The notes beneath the pieces were generated by a model that was given only the letters and a program-made list of their open reading frames with translations, searched no databases and was not told the origin of the DNA. Positions 41,730 through 52,742 of a DNA stretch of 64,000 nucleotides are shown here, piece by piece. Position numbers and translations under genes: made by a program. This stretch comes from Aurantiochytrium sp. KH105 (taxonomy: Eukaryota; Sar; Bigyra; Thraustochytrida; Thraustochytriidae), in contig BGKB01000209.1 in the NCBI GenBank assembly GCA_003116975.1, positions 42,246 through 106,245 on the forward strand, given 5' to 3'. Position 1 is the stretch's first letter, and each line of letters opens with the position of its first letter.

Positions 41730-44414
41730 TCAGTCGTCGGCCTTGGCAAGGCGCGATTTGTCAAAGCCCTGAATCGATTGCAGCAAGGGGTTTCCACGAG
41801 GCTTGGGAAGCTCATCGTTCTTGCCCTGGTTTCCGCCACCCTGCTTGAGCGCATTGATCGACTGTAAGAAGGCTGGCGGGCGATTCCTTCCTGGTCCCGA
41901 CGTAATCGGATGCTCAACCTCCTCCTTGAACTCACACTCGCCGTCGCTGGCTGCACCTGTATCAGAGTCTTCGTCGTCATCGGAATCATCATCGTCGAAC
42001 GAGGTCGGCTTTGGCTTCAAAAGAGTCATGTGCGCCTCCGTGACGGCACCCGGGCGCATTTTGCCCATGAGAAAGGCATAACGCTCTTCTGTGTCCTCGG
42101 TCCAAGGCTCAGACTTTGCCCAAGCGAGCAGACCAGCCTGGTCGAGACGAAGAAGGGAGACGTCTTTGAGCTTTTTCAGCCACCATGGCTGTGTGAGACG
42201 CACCTTCGAGATGGTATGGGCTTGCAGCACGTTTTCTAGACCCTCCAGAAAGGCGCGAACGTGCTCTGGCTCGCCCACATGACGACGCATGAGTTGCTCG
42301 TACGGCCCGCCCTCGACCAAGAGCACGCCACTGATGTCGCTCGCCTCAAAGGTCCGCTCGTAGCTCCGCGACAGCGTCTTGATTGAGACCGTGTCCTCCA
42401 AGTACCCATCGCGCTGCAGCTTGGCAAGCATTGTCTGCAGCGGAGAAAGCGCCTTTGCTGCTCCGGGTCCGCCTCCCACCCCACCGCTGCCACCGCGCTG
42501 AAGATTGAGAATCATGTTGCGGCTCTCGGCGAGCTCTGCACGTAGCTTGCGAATCTCCTTGTCCCACTTTGCACGTTCGTGCTCATGCGCAGCGCGAAGA
42601 GCCTCGAGCTCCTCTGCAGCAGCCCCCTGCGCGCTTGCGGACGGCGACAGAGAACGAGGCGAGGTTTCCGATGGGCCCGGAGTGTCTGCATCCACCACAG
42701 CTGCGTCCGGGGCCGCTGCGGTGCCCGCTGCCGTGGATCCCGAATTGGCACGCTGCGCTCGGGCTGCAGCCGCAGCTGCAGCGGCGTGGGATGCCGCGTT
42801 CCAGGTCTCGGAGCGAGCGCCGGAAGGCGTCAAAGGGGCCTTGGAAGAATCCTCCTCGACGATAAAGAGTGTACAGTCGTCGTCGATCATACGGTCGGCC
42901 CCCAAGAGCTCTTCTTGAGCCCGAGAAACCTTGGTGTATTCGCGCTTCAAGACGCGGCTGAGCGGCGAGTCGGACGTCCGCGAAGAAGTGGGCCGCGCCA
43001 TGCGAACGACCCTGTTGAGCCGCAGCAAAAAGGAAAAGTTGAGCGGGAGGTCTGCATCATCGAGCTCGCGATGGATTTGGTCGCGCACGGCAACGAGCGA
43101 CATCTCAGGGGAAACAATGAGACGCCCAACCGAAGTGCCTTCGCTCCCTTGTCTTTTGTCCATGGCGCGCACGACTTCGATCTCGACAGCGCCTTCGCCA
43201 AACGGCGGCGGTGGGGGCGGTGGAGCCATGGGGCCAAGGCCAGCAGGTGATCCCATGGTGTTTCGCGTTGATCCCATTTCGTTGCTCACATTGGCTTGAT
43301 CTGCGAGCATCAGATTATCACCGAGCAGGGCTCCTCTCTGAAATGCCTCGATCCAGTCCAATCGCTCTGAAGGTGATGTTGCAGCGAGAACAAGCGTATA
43401 GTTGTGTTCGATAGAGCGAATGTGAAAGCAACAGTCTGCTGACAGCTCCTCCCCGAGAGAGGCCTCATCGACGTCGCTGGGGAGACCACTTACAACTTGT
43501 GCTCCGACATCAAGGAAAAAGTCCCCCTTGGCGCGCTTGTCTTCATCAGTCTCGAAGTAGCTCAAGAGGTTCCGAAAGAGCACGAAATATCGACGCTTCC
43601 AGTTGCGCCGGCTTTTCACGGCAAGTTTGTAGAGAAAGCCTTTGGTGGTCTTCGAGGCAGCACCTTGGCTGGCACTTTGCTCCGACGGACCACCGCCCGA
43701 GGCAAAAGACCCAAGGCCGCGTTGGGATGCAAGCATGTCGGTCGTCTTGGACTCCACTTCCTGAATGTGCACGAGCGAGCCAGAAGCCATGCTGAATGAG
43801 GGCGCGAGGACATTCTGCGCGGCGGCTGCGCTCGCGCGTACTGCGTGAATCACGCGGGCCAGCCCGCAGACCCAGAGCTCCTTTTCAGACTCGGACTCGG
43901 CCGAAATGCTGAGTGTTCCATTGCGTGTGATAATGTCAAAGCAGTGCGAGCGTCCTGAGAAGGAGGCATCCCGGATATAAGTGTTTGGCGAAAGAAGAAG
44001 CTGACCTTTTGGCTTGGTATCTCCTTGCTTTGCAAAATATGTAATGCCGTGGTCGGCGAGATAGAAAGCGCGCGTTTTCCAGGACTTTCGCACGCGCCCA
44101 GCTCCCGTACATCCGAACGGAAGCTTGGCAAGATTACCTTTGAGCTTGACTTGCCGGATGGTGGATCCCGTCTGACTGCATGCCTTGGCGAGCATGCCAA
44201 TGAGGTTGAAGAGGTCTTCTGCCCGATAGCTTTCATTTGTCTTGTTCATGAGTTTGAGAATGATCTCCTCGGCTCCCTGAATTTGCGATGGCCCAGACTC
44301 TGTTACTGCGGCATGGAGGACGGTATATTCGTCTTCGAAGATGAGCTTGGTCTCTGCGAGGTGCATCAGCACGCCGAGGACGCCATTGGCCTTGTAAAAG
44401 TTCTTGGTGGACAT
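41730..44414 (-). CDS. Two-PH-domain protein with coiled coil
   Basis: The 894-aa product has a helical N-terminus (1-90), a PH domain at about 92-190 (from KLKGNLAKLPFG to LWVCGLARVIHAV), a second PH domain at about 262-375 (GFLYKLAVKSRRNWKRRYFVL with the closing Trp helix ERLDWIEAFQRG), a polyproline run, and a ubiquitin-like-sized region with RLIVSPEMSLVAVRDQIH. Poly-Ala/Ser linkers, a coiled coil (EELEALRAAHEHERAKWDKE) and an acidic stretch near the C-terminus follow. PH domains bind phosphoinositides or proteins, so a membrane-linked signalling or trafficking adaptor is likely. No catalytic domain is seen. The frame extends to a GTG upstream; the ATG at 44414 is chosen. Confidence 0.85.
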   Translation of the reverse strand: MSTKNFYKANGVLGVLMHLAETKLIFEDEYTVLHAAVTESGPSQIQGAEEIILKLMNKTNESYRAEDLFNLIGMLAKACSQTGSTIRQVKLKGNLAKLPFGCTGAGRVRKSWKTRAFYLADHGITYFAKQGDTKPKGQLLLSPNTYIRDASFSGRSHCFDIITRNGTLSISAESESEKELWVCGLARVIHAVRASAAAAQNVLAPSFSMASGSLVHIQEVESKTTDMLASQRGLGSFASGGGPSEQSASQGAASKTTKGFLYKLAVKSRRNWKRRYFVLFRNLLSYFETDEDKRAKGDFFLDVGAQVVSGLPSDVDEASLGEELSADCCFHIRSIEHNYTLVLAATSPSERLDWIEAFQRGALLGDNLMLADQANVSNEMGSTRNTMGSPAGLGPMAPPPPPPPFGEGAVEIEVVRAMDKRQGSEGTSVGRLIVSPEMSLVAVRDQIHRELDDADLPLNFSFLLRLNRVVRMARPTSSRTSDSPLSRVLKREYTKVSRAQEELLGADRMIDDDCTLFIVEEDSSKAPLTPSGARSETWNAASHAAAAAAAARAQRANSGSTAAGTAAAPDAAVVDADTPGPSETSPRSLSPSASAQGAAAEELEALRAAHEHERAKWDKEIRKLRAELAESRNMILNLQRGGSGGVGGGPGAAKALSPLQTMLAKLQRDGYLEDTVSIKTLSRSYERTFEASDISGVLLVEGGPYEQLMRRHVGEPEHVRAFLEGLENVLQAHTISKVRLTQPWWLKKLKDVSLLRLDQAGLLAWAKSEPWTEDTEERYAFLMGKMRPGAVTEAHMTLLKPKPTSFDDDDSDDDEDSDTGAASDGECEFKEEVEHPITSGPGRNRPPAFLQSINALKQGGGNQGKNDELPKPRGNPLLQSIQGFDKSRLAKADD

Positions 44415-45174
44415 TCTCGCCGAGTCAACACTCGGAGGGGAAGGGAGGGAGGAAGGGAGGGGGCGATGCTTGTCGCTCCTGTGCACGAGGCAGTGCTACG
44501 AGCGCTCAAACTGGTATCTGCACGCGCAGCAGGAGCAGGCGCACGCGCAGCAACAACAACAAGTCCGCGCCGTACTTTTGCTTCTTCTTTCTTCGCCTAC
44601 TTCGAATTTGTTCTCGTAGTTTGGCTGACCTCACTGTCAGTCGGCTAGCCGGGTCCTGGGATTGTCTGACTACGAGTCCACTTTTGCTCTCTGTTTGTCC
44701 TAGTGTGTCTGTGTGTATGGCGAATCCACTTGTAAAGCCGGCCGCCGATAAGACTTATTCATTCCTGCTTCCGGAAACTTTCCATTCGTCCAGCGCGGCG
44801 GCAGCTGCGGCCCCTGGAATAAATTGGTGCCCAGCGGGAACGCTGCATCCGAACGCAACCAATCAAGCTTGCCGAGACCTCCTACTACTACGATCGAGAA
44901 GACTTGATCAAGTGAAACGAAACGCCGCGAAACGAGATATCCGTTGCATATTTGCGTTGCGCAAACCGCGCCACTTTTCTTTTTCATTCCATTCATTTAT
45001 ATTTCGACGTAACCCTCGTTCGCTCTGTGAGTACACATTTGTTCTGCCTGACGAATGTCTGCTTGTGAGCGCGAGGCATTTTTTCTGCACTCGCAAACTA
45101 GGGGCAAAAATTGCAATGATGCGTGTATTCTGGTTATACTACTACTTTACGTAGTTGGATACGATACTCAACAT
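44415..45174. other. Intergenic, no gene seen
   Basis: A plus-strand frame at 44621-45154 is Ser/Phe/Arg-rich and shows no domain. The interval should hold the promoter of the two-PH gene and the 3' UTR of the next minus-strand gene. Confidence 0.5.
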
Positions 45175-45771
45175 TTAGGGGATCTTGACCTCCTGGAACT
45201 CGTAAACAAAGTTCTGCGTGTGGACGTCGCCACCAACAATTCCCTTGAGCTCAGAGGCGGCATCGTTGAAGGCCTTGAGGCTGGTGCTGTCCTCGTCGAT
45301 GTGCTTCTTGAAGTGGTCCAGATCGCTAAAAATGTGGATCGCCTTGTAGTCCCACTTGGCCTTGCAGACCATGCGCGTGTAGCCAACGTAGCCACCGGCG
45401 TGGAGCTCCTTGAGCTTGGCCGCCAGCGTCTTGTTGACAAGATCGGCCTTCTCGGCAGTGCCCTCATCGCCAACGTTGCACTCCATGGCGCTGGAAACCT
45501 GTATCCGCAGCCAGCATGTAGTAAGCAACCAAGCAAACGAGCAAGCAAAAACATCGCAAGAAAGTGCCATGAATCAGTCAGTCAGTCAGTCAGTCAGTCA
45601 GTCATACGCTGTATCCATTGTTTGAGCTTCTTGCCGGCCGGGGCTGCTGGACAGTCGGTCGGCCGGTCGGTGGTTTTCTCAACTTACGTTCTTGACGGCG
45701 ATGGACATGCCACGCGTCTGCTGGCGCCCGACGGCGGCGCGACGCGCCAGGGTGCTTCCCGCGCGGAACAT
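45175..45771 (-). CDS. Small protein with mitochondrial-type presequence, two exons
   Basis: Exons 45771-45688 and 45498-45175 give 135 aa. The 189-nt intron is phase 0, with a GTAAGT donor and a CAG acceptor, and carries a GTCA microsatellite. The N-terminus (MFRAGSTLARRAAVGRQQTR) is Arg/Ala-rich without acidic residues, like a mitochondrial presequence. The mature part is soluble and mixed alpha/beta, with GYVGYTRMVCKAKWDYKAIHIF followed by a helix, and a final FVYEFQEVKIP strand. The strand-helix-strand order would suit a dimeric alpha/beta barrel, but I recognise no family. The splice model is well supported because the unspliced frames each carry only half of the protein. Confidence 0.72.
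45576..45605. repeat. GTCA microsatellite inside an intron
   Basis: About seven tandem GTCA units lie in the intron of the small mitochondrial-type protein gene. Confidence 0.9.
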
Positions 45772-46554
45772 CTTGCTCAGCTTCCTTCGTCTGCTCTCTG
45801 GTCGGCGCACGCGGTCGTGTGCGGTCGCGGCTTGCTCGCTAGCTCTGCGTCTTCGCAATCTCGATCCCGGTTTGCAAGCCCGCCCATGTTTGTGAGTCAC
45901 AGCAGCAGCTTCCTCGCCCTCTGTGACTCACAAATCATCATTATCATGTCGTCGCAATGATTATGCAGGCAGAAGACAGTCTTGCGGCTGCTGGGTGGCT
46001 TCTGTGCTCGAGAGAATCTAGGCGGTCGACGCAAGTGAGGACAAAGTCAACAGTTGTTGCCTTTTTCCATTTCTTGCTTGGCGCCCCGCCCGAAGAAGCG
46101 TGTCACAATGGTAAAACCCGCCACTGCCCAGCGTTCTCTCCCTCCGTGCCTGCAAGGCCGCATTTCGCCCACCTCCGACCATCCTCGTCCTTTTCCATTC
46201 CCCGTCACCACCACCACCACCACCACCACCACCACCACCACTTGTCGTCGTCATCGTCATCACCGGCGCACATGCACATGCACTGGCCGCCAGCCGCGCG
46301 GCGCCGAGCCGAGCGGAGCGAAGCGTGCTCCCGCCATCTTCCGCCCGGGGCCTTGACCTCCGTCCGAGGCTGGATCGCATCATGAACAAAGCAGGCAAAA
46401 ACTTACTTGCTATACTACTACATGTTAGGAGCGAGAGGCCCGACTCGGCGCAGAGACCCAGCGGCAGACCCGAATCGCGGCGGAGGACGCGGCAGCAGAG
46501 CGAGCGAGCGGGCGAGCGGCGGAGGCGGACGCGGCGCGGAGGCGGGCAGGCAGC
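45772..46554. other. Divergent upstream region with CCA repeat
   Basis: It lies between the start of the small mitochondrial-type protein gene (minus) and GMP reductase (plus). It contains a CCA trinucleotide tract at 46206-46242 and GC-rich purine sequence just before the GMP reductase ATG. No gene. Confidence 0.55.
46206..46242. repeat. CCA trinucleotide tract
   Basis: About twelve tandem CCA/ACC units in an intergenic region. Confidence 0.92.
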
Positions 46555-47983
46555 ATGGTGCGCGTGGAGACGGAGGTCCGCCTGGACTTCAAGGACGTGC
46601 TCATCAGGTACGTGCGCGCGGCGCGCAGGGCAGCCGCCGAGGGCGGGCTTCGTTCATCGGGGGAGGATGGAGAGCTGAGAGCAGGACCACTCAGATCTTC
46701 CGCCCCCGCCGGGGGCCGCGGAACTTAGCAAGCGAGCGAGCGAGACGAGCCTCGAGAAGGCCGGCGGGAGAGCAAGAGAAAGGGGGAGCGAGAGGCGGAG
46801 GCGCATGCGCTGGCGAAAAGAATGTGAGCACGACTGACGACCCGACGTGATCTGATCATGGATGGATGATGTTGTATTGATGCATTCTTTCACTTGTTCA
46901 CATGAAAACACACAACGCAGACCGAAGCGATCGACATTGAAAAGCCGCTCCGAGGTGAGCGTGGAGCGCACCTTCGTCTTCAAGCACAGCAAGCAAGAAT
47001 GGACAGGCGTCCCCATCATGGTGGCCAACATGGACACCACAGGTACCTTTGAGATGGCCACCGAGCTCTGCAAGCAAAAGGTCATCACCTGCGTCCACAA
47101 GCACTACACCGTGGAGGACTGGCTCAAGTTTGCCAAGGAAAACCCCGAGGCTCTCCCCTATGTCACTGTCAGCGCCGGCACCTCTGAGGCCGACCTGGAG
47201 GTCGTCAAGAACGTCACCGAGCAGGTCCCCGAAGTCAAGATGATCTGTCTCGATGTGGCCAACGGGTACTCGGAGAACTTTGTGGCTACGGTCCGCAAAG
47301 TCCGCGAGGCCCACCCGAACCACACCATTATTGCTGGCAACGTCGTGACCGGCGAAATGGTTGAGGAGCTCATCCTCAGCGGGGCTGACATTGTCAAGGT
47401 TGGTATCGGTCCCGGCTCCGTCTGCACGACTCGCAAGCAGACTGGCGTAGGCTTTCCGCAGCTCTCCGCCGTCCTCGAGTGCAGCGACAGCGCTCACGGT
47501 CTGGGTGGCTGCGTCGTCTCAGACGGCGGCTGTGCCTGCCCCGGTGACTTTGCCAAGGCTCTTGGCGCCGGCGCCGACTTTGTCATGTCTGGTGGTATGT
47601 TCGCTGGCCACGACGAAAGCGGCGGCGAGCTCATCGAGGTCGATGGCAAAAAGGTCAAGGAGTTCTATGGCATGTCCTCCACCACGGCGATGGAGCGCCA
47701 TGCCGGCAAGGTGAACAACTACCGCGCCTCGGAGGGCAAATCCATCCAGGTGCCGTACCGTGGTCCCGTCAAGGCCACCGTTCTCGAGATCCTCGGCGGC
47801 CTGCGTTCTGCCTGCACCTACGTCGGCGCCAAGTCGCTCAAGGAGATTTCGAAGCGCACCACCTTCATCCGTTGCACGCAGCAGCTCAATCCCGTCTTTA
47901 ACCAGCAAAAGGAGACAAGCAAGATCCCGCGTTCCTACCTCGAAGACAATGGCGAGCCCGCTGCCAAGAAGGCCAAGCAGTGA
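46555..47983 (+). CDS. GMP reductase, two exons
   Basis: Exons 46555-46607 and 46921-47983 give 371 aa. The 313-nt intron is phase 2, donor GTACGT, acceptor CGCAG, and joins VLI to [10 protein letters not shown] as in animal enzymes. GMP reductase converts GMP to IMP with NADPH in purine salvage. Human-like blocks are [10 protein letters not shown] (across the junction), [46 protein letters not shown], and the catalytic loop GPGSVCTTR, with Cys186 in exactly the human position. [23 protein letters not shown] and [15 protein letters not shown] follow. There are no CBS domains, which separates it from IMP dehydrogenase. A 25-residue Lys-rich tail extends beyond the human end. An ATG at 46862 lies in the intron and is rejected as the start. 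Confidence 0.95.
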
Positions 47984-48662
47984 GAATTTAGAAGACTTCA
48001 ATCTTCTTTTCCCATAAAGTTGTGTGCGCGTCTTATAAAAACTTAGTTGCTTCATTATAGAGTAGATCCATCGTTTTGCATTGTGAGAAGACCTACTAGG
48101 CCTACTACCGTGCCTTGCCAGAGGGGGAGAAGAAGAAGAGAAAAGAGACAGAGAAAAAGTTTTGAATTTGGAAAAAAAGAAAAAAGAAAAAAAGATTGCC
48201 AACGGATAGTTCGTTCCTGCACGTCCATTGTTTCAAGACTGACCGTGACGTTTTGATACGGATCGATACACAAAACAGATGGATGGATACCTCACCATAC
48301 CCAACATATGCCTTTTCTGCTGTGCTGCACGAGTCACGCCATCGCTACAACAATAACGGCCTGTGACACCAAGCGGAGTGGACAAGACTGTGCAAGCAGA
48401 TTCTAATTTGACAACCTCCTTCTTTGGCTACGACTTCTCCTTGAATCAGCAACGTCGACGGGGTTCGGCCGGGAACTCCGCGCGCGAGACCCGCGCAAGC
48501 TCGCAACGCGAAGCGGAGCAAGACGGAAAGCAAGAAAAGGCAGGGGAAGACTGCCGAGACCGCTCATTGCCTTTCCTTTTTCCAAGGACGAGTGACTGAT
48601 TGATCGTCAAGCACTTCTTGTAAAGGAAACGATACTGTTGACCCTGCTCGAGCGTTGGAAAG
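47984..48662. other. Intergenic, no gene seen
   Basis: It holds the GMP reductase 3' UTR and the upstream region of the next plus-strand gene. A purine-rich GAAAAAAGAAAA stretch lies at about 48130-48195. Frames are short and without domains. Confidence 0.5.
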
Positions 48663-49958
48663 ATGGGTCGTGTTGTCCAAGGATGGTTCTACAAGTTGCG
48701 CCGTACTCACGAAGGCAACTCGTTGGCAAGGCATGTGACCAAGGCTTGGAGCAAGCGATACTTTGTTATTGTGCGCGATCGAATCAACTGGTACAAGAAT
48801 GCCGACCCAAACTCGGGAGAAAAGCCTTCTGGATTCATCAACTTTCAAGAGATTCTCCGCATTCGCGTTCTCCATGCGGAGAATAGACTTGACGACCAGT
48901 TCAATCGTGATGAATACGGAACTTATTCGCTTGAAATTGTCGCAAACTCGCGACGCCTCACGATTCGAACGCCATCTCGTGACGAGGCCATGGTCTGGAC
49001 GTACGAATTACGCAAGAAACTTAAGATCTGGACCGAAAGGACGGGTGTCGAAACCCTGCGAGAGGTTGCTCTTCAGCGCAAGACAGTCGACTCGCGAGAC
49101 AAATTGATGGAACGTATCGACAAGGCACTTGCGAATGTCTCTCTGAAAGAAACCACGCAAAGTGAATACCGGAATGATCGGGAGAGCAGAGACGCTCAGA
49201 TCACACGATCCGTCGACGCGGACACAAGCATTTCTTCATTTGATTCGGAGAATAGCATCGAGAAGCGCCGCAAGAAGAACCGTCGAGCGGCTAAAAACGC
49301 ACGCAACACAGTCTCCGCATCGAAAGCCTTGCGTGAGACCGAAGCTGAAAGCGCGGGAAGCTCAAGTACTCACGGCGACGGCGAACGGCCGCGTCGCATC
49401 AAATCCAAATCTAAATCGTCTTCCGAGAGATCGTCTTCCGAGAGATCGTCGTCCGAGAGAAAAGTGAAAAAGTCAACGTCCCGTCGTCGAGACCGGGAAA
49501 AGATCACGCTTGCGTCGTACACCGATTCTGCTGTTTCTGCTGTTGGAAGCGATGCAGAAGACGATACGCCCATCAAGCCTACCAAGCGTCGTGGAAAGCA
49601 GCGCTCCAAGAGTCGTCGTTCAAGCACATCGTCTCGCTCGCAGGAGACGCGCCAGGAGACGAAGACAGACCGACAGGATAGCATCAAGGTGACCCCCTCG
49701 TGGCCCACAAAGAAGAACGAGATGACCACGACTTTGCTCGATGTTCCAGAAGTTGAACATCTGGATGATTTCGAGTACCAACCGCGCCACGGGCGTGGCC
49801 GCAATAGCCAACAAAATCCTTCGACCCACCGTCGTGCTCAGGACGAGGGAAAGCTATTTGAAGCGGCTTCCTTCCGTAATAAAGGAGCACAAAATACAAT
49901 TCCCACTGCTGTGAGTTGCAACGACACAGACGGGGACTGGCTCGAAGAATCTTTGTAA
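48663..49958 (+). CDS. PH-domain protein with basic Ser/Arg-rich tail
   Basis: The 431-aa product begins almost directly with a PH domain (about residues 4-120): VVQGWFYKLRR, then KAWSKRYFVIVRDRINWYKN, TYSLEIVANSRRLTIRTPS and the closing Trp helix DEAMVWTYELRKKLKIW. Family knowledge suggests phosphoinositide or protein binding at membranes. The remaining 300 residues are disordered, basic and Ser-rich, with three tandem SSSER units (KSSSERSSSERSSSERK) and Arg/Lys/Ser clusters that could be phosphorylated or bind nucleic acid. No enzymatic domain. The ATG at 48663 is immediately before the PH domain. It converges with the kinesin gene 126 bp away. Confidence 0.85.
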   Translation: MGRVVQGWFYKLRRTHEGNSLARHVTKAWSKRYFVIVRDRINWYKNADPNSGEKPSGFINFQEILRIRVLHAENRLDDQFNRDEYGTYSLEIVANSRRLTIRTPSRDEAMVWTYELRKKLKIWTERTGVETLREVALQRKTVDSRDKLMERIDKALANVSLKETTQSEYRNDRESRDAQITRSVDADTSISSFDSENSIEKRRKKNRRAAKNARNTVSASKALRETEAESAGSSSTHGDGERPRRIKSKSKSSSERSSSERSSSERKVKKSTSRRRDREKITLASYTDSAVSAVGSDAEDDTPIKPTKRRGKQRSKSRRSSTSSRSQETRQETKTDRQDSIKVTPSWPTKKNEMTTTLLDVPEVEHLDDFEYQPRHGRGRNSQQNPSTHRRAQDEGKLFEAASFRNKGAQNTIPTAVSCNDTDGDWLEESL

Positions 49959-50084
49959 GTCATGACAAATAGATAGTAGAAAGCAGAGCATAATTTACAT
50001 TTCTTTCGTGTCCTGGCACCTATCAAAGCCATGTCCGGGCGAGATGTCTCTGACCACGTACGCAATCACGACGCTGAATCGATC

Positions 50085-52070
50085 TTAAAATACAAAGTCG
50101 CCACTAAATCGCGTGCGGTGATGCGTTATCCAATTGGAGACAACCTGATGGACCTGCGCAGATTCAATCTCGTCTCGCAAGGCTCGGACACGAAGTCTTT
50201 CGGCCTTTGACTTTTCCTTCGCCCGCGCTTTTCCAGGAAGACTCCGCTGGGGTCTGCGTGACTTGCTGAATTTCTTCGCTGCTTTAACATTCGGTGCGAG
50301 TGTCCCCATCTGCACTCGCGGGGACACTGCCTTGAACGAGGTCGATGACGTATCGGGAGCCCGCGGAATGGGAGTACCGCCATAATTCTGGGCAGCCTGC
50401 GCCGATGAAAGGAGAACTTCCTTGTCCCGTGCGAATCCAGAGTCAGCAAAGAGAGCTTGGTAAAGTCCTTCTTGAAACGATTGCTGCCGCACATCGTACG
50501 TTTCGGGCGCACGCAACTCCTCTTCTACGACGGGTCCCTCTGTAGAACGCTGGGAATACAGCGATCCGGCATACAACGGGCCATGTTGAGGGGTGCAGCG
50601 TTCTTTTGCCTCGGAGAAGCTTTGAAGGCCTAGTTCCCTTGCCCGCATTTCATCCCTAAGAGCCCTTTGCGTCATTTCTTCTGACAGACAGCTGCCGAGC
50701 ATTTTCCCGTTTTCAGATTGATACAATCGCAAGATCCCGTGTTCTTCTTCCTCGGCGCCATCGTCGTGCAACTCAGGCTCGTTCATGGTGTTTGAGGTGG
50801 ACACGTCGACACACGCCATCGCCGGCGGACCGCAGCTCTCAACATGTGCGTCTGTTTCCGCCGACGTCGCCGGAGGGTCGTGTATCGCTGGTACGGAAAG
50901 GTGCTCGACCTGCTGTCGCAGCGCCATATTTTCCTCGGTCAGCTCTCGAATTTGCGTTCGGAGCTTCTCGACAAGACGCTCGTGCTTACTCCGAAAGACG
51001 ATGGGGGTGTTTTTGATGCGCATGGTTCGTGCGGCGAATTGCAGCGTGCGAAGAGACTCAGTGAGCTGTGAAATATGGGGAGAAATACATGCAATAAGAA
51101 CACACATGCTGCAGCCGCCCAAAGAGCTGCAGAGCAACTTTGTCAACGCTGCTTCACGGTACGGAGGCTTCACTCCTGTCTTGCTGTCGAGAGCCCGAAC
51201 GACCTTGCTGAGCGTGAGAAGGCTCTTGTTGAGTCCACCAGACTCTTTCGCGTCCCGGGACGCCGTCTTTTTGATACGCTCTGAACCCGCCAAATCACAG
51301 AACATGATCTTGCCATACCGCCCGGATATAGAATTCTCCAGAAACAGAATTGTAATACAATGACTCCTTGAAGACTCCTTGTTGAGTGCGTGTGCGGCCA
51401 CGCGACGGTGTCGCACTGTCTTGCGCAGACATGCGAGTCCTTGTTCGCACGCCTTGATATCGATTGCCTCGACGTTCTTGAGGACAAAACCCTTTTCTCG
51501 AACACTCCATTTGAGTCCTGGTGGAGCGACCCCGGTATTTTTGCAGGGAACATGCGCGCGTGTTCGAAGCAAGTCGACGAGACGGTCATTGTAGATCTCT
51601 ACACTGCTCATACGGACCGAGGTACCGCGAAAGGCAGGTGTCTCTACAAGGTCAAAAATAGTGCGCATGGCATGGCCAAAGCAGCCTTCGACGCCATCCG
51701 TTCCAAACGTGGTGAATGTCTTGCCGCTTCCTGTGGCCCCGTAGGTGAAAAGGGTCGCTGCGTACCCGGAAAGTGCGTGCTTGATAATATCTTGCACACC
51801 TGCACCATGATAGAACTCTTGTTGTGTCGTGTCGGGGCCGAAGCATTGCGAGAATTCGAATTGTCGACTTCCGCGACCTTCTTCTGCTCCGCCCGTAATT
51901 CTCAGACACTTGTCATCGATAATCTCCACGCTCGCCTCACTTTCTTCGTCGGGCGTGTCTCTGTGTCCACCATGACATGCTTCTTCATTGGTCACCGACG
52001 GCGAGGCTGCAGGACCTGATGGCAGAGACTCTGCGCCTCCGCCACGTACACGCACCACGGCGCGAATCAT
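50085..52070 (-). CDS. Kinesin with N-terminal motor
   Basis: The 661-aa product has an N-terminal motor domain (about 1-360): P-loop GATGSGKT at 111-118, switch I NKESSRSH at 230-237, switch II DLAGSER at 259-265, and the closing LRTLQFAARTMRIKN. The motor moves along microtubules using ATP. After it come a short coiled coil (KLRTQIRELTEENMALRQQVEHL), an unstructured middle, and a basic C-terminus (SKSRRPQRSLPGKARAKEKSKAE in part). An insertion of about 40 residues separates the first motor strand from the rest (residues 10-48, Ser/Glu-rich). I cannot assign it to a kinesin subfamily with confidence; the short stalk argues against kinesin-1. It is divergent from the PP2C gene. Confidence 0.93.
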   Translation of the reverse strand: MIRAVVRVRGGGAESLPSGPAASPSVTNEEACHGGHRDTPDEESEASVEIIDDKCLRITGGAEEGRGSRQFEFSQCFGPDTTQQEFYHGAGVQDIIKHALSGYAATLFTYGATGSGKTFTTFGTDGVEGCFGHAMRTIFDLVETPAFRGTSVRMSSVEIYNDRLVDLLRTRAHVPCKNTGVAPPGLKWSVREKGFVLKNVEAIDIKACEQGLACLRKTVRHRRVAAHALNKESSRSHCITILFLENSISGRYGKIMFCDLAGSERIKKTASRDAKESGGLNKSLLTLSKVVRALDSKTGVKPPYREAALTKLLCSSLGGCSMCVLIACISPHISQLTESLRTLQFAARTMRIKNTPIVFRSKHERLVEKLRTQIRELTEENMALRQQVEHLSVPAIHDPPATSAETDAHVESCGPPAMACVDVSTSNTMNEPELHDDGAEEEEHGILRLYQSENGKMLGSCLSEEMTQRALRDEMRARELGLQSFSEAKERCTPQHGPLYAGSLYSQRSTEGPVVEEELRAPETYDVRQQSFQEGLYQALFADSGFARDKEVLLSSAQAAQNYGGTPIPRAPDTSSTSFKAVSPRVQMGTLAPNVKAAKKFSKSRRPQRSLPGKARAKEKSKAERLRVRALRDEIESAQVHQVVSNWITHHRTRFSGDFVF

Positions 52071-52742
52071 TGTTGCTCTGCTCTGCCTTTGCTTTTGCCT
52101 TTTCCCTCTGCTGTGCTCTGGTTTGCTCTGCTTTCTTCATTGGCTTTTTGCTTTTCCTTTTATCCGGTAAACCGCTCTCTTTCTGGGGCCCGGAGTCTGA
52201 TACTAGCAGACTCAACTCACAGACTCCCAACCAATGGCTGGCTAGCAAAAGAAGAAAGCCAAAGAGATCGCTCCCGGGGCTCCAATGGTCGCTCGAGCGC
52301 GCTCTGGCAAGCGGAAAGCTCGAAGGGTAGAGTCAGTCGCCGCGGGAACGAGTTGTGCACGTCCGTCACGGACGAATTAGGGCGACATGAAAGACACGCC
52401 CAAATCAAAAGAACATAAAGATACGCAGCCAAGCATTCACTCTTCTAGCGCCGGGATCAACGGAAGGCGCAGTGGCGGCGCGTTGTGCCCTGCGAGGCGT
52501 CTGCGCAGCGCAGAGTCTGCTGCCAAGGACGGGTCCCTGCGGAGAAGTGGCGAAGGCATAAACAACTGCGCTGAAGCGAAGGCAAGCGAAGCGACGATCG
52601 CCTCTGCGAAGACTAGCAGGGCGCGTGCACAGACGCGGGAAGGGGGCTGGGAACCGAGACCCACGTGAACAAGCGAGGTCGGGCTCATTATCTCTCTCGC
52701 GCGCGCTCTCGCTGTCGCGGTGACAGGGCACAACATTCAGAA
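52071..52742. promoter_or_regulatory. Divergent upstream region, kinesin and PP2C genes
   Basis: A 672-bp interval between start codons facing away from each other. The PP2C frame is open upstream to a GTG at 52665 but has no ATG there. No recognised element. Confidence 0.45.

Noticed and set aside
46862-46920. Alternative ATG start for GMP reductase
   Set aside because: The residues encoded here ([10 protein letters not shown]) are intronic; splicing from 46607 to 46921 gives the conserved [15 protein letters not shown]-terminus.
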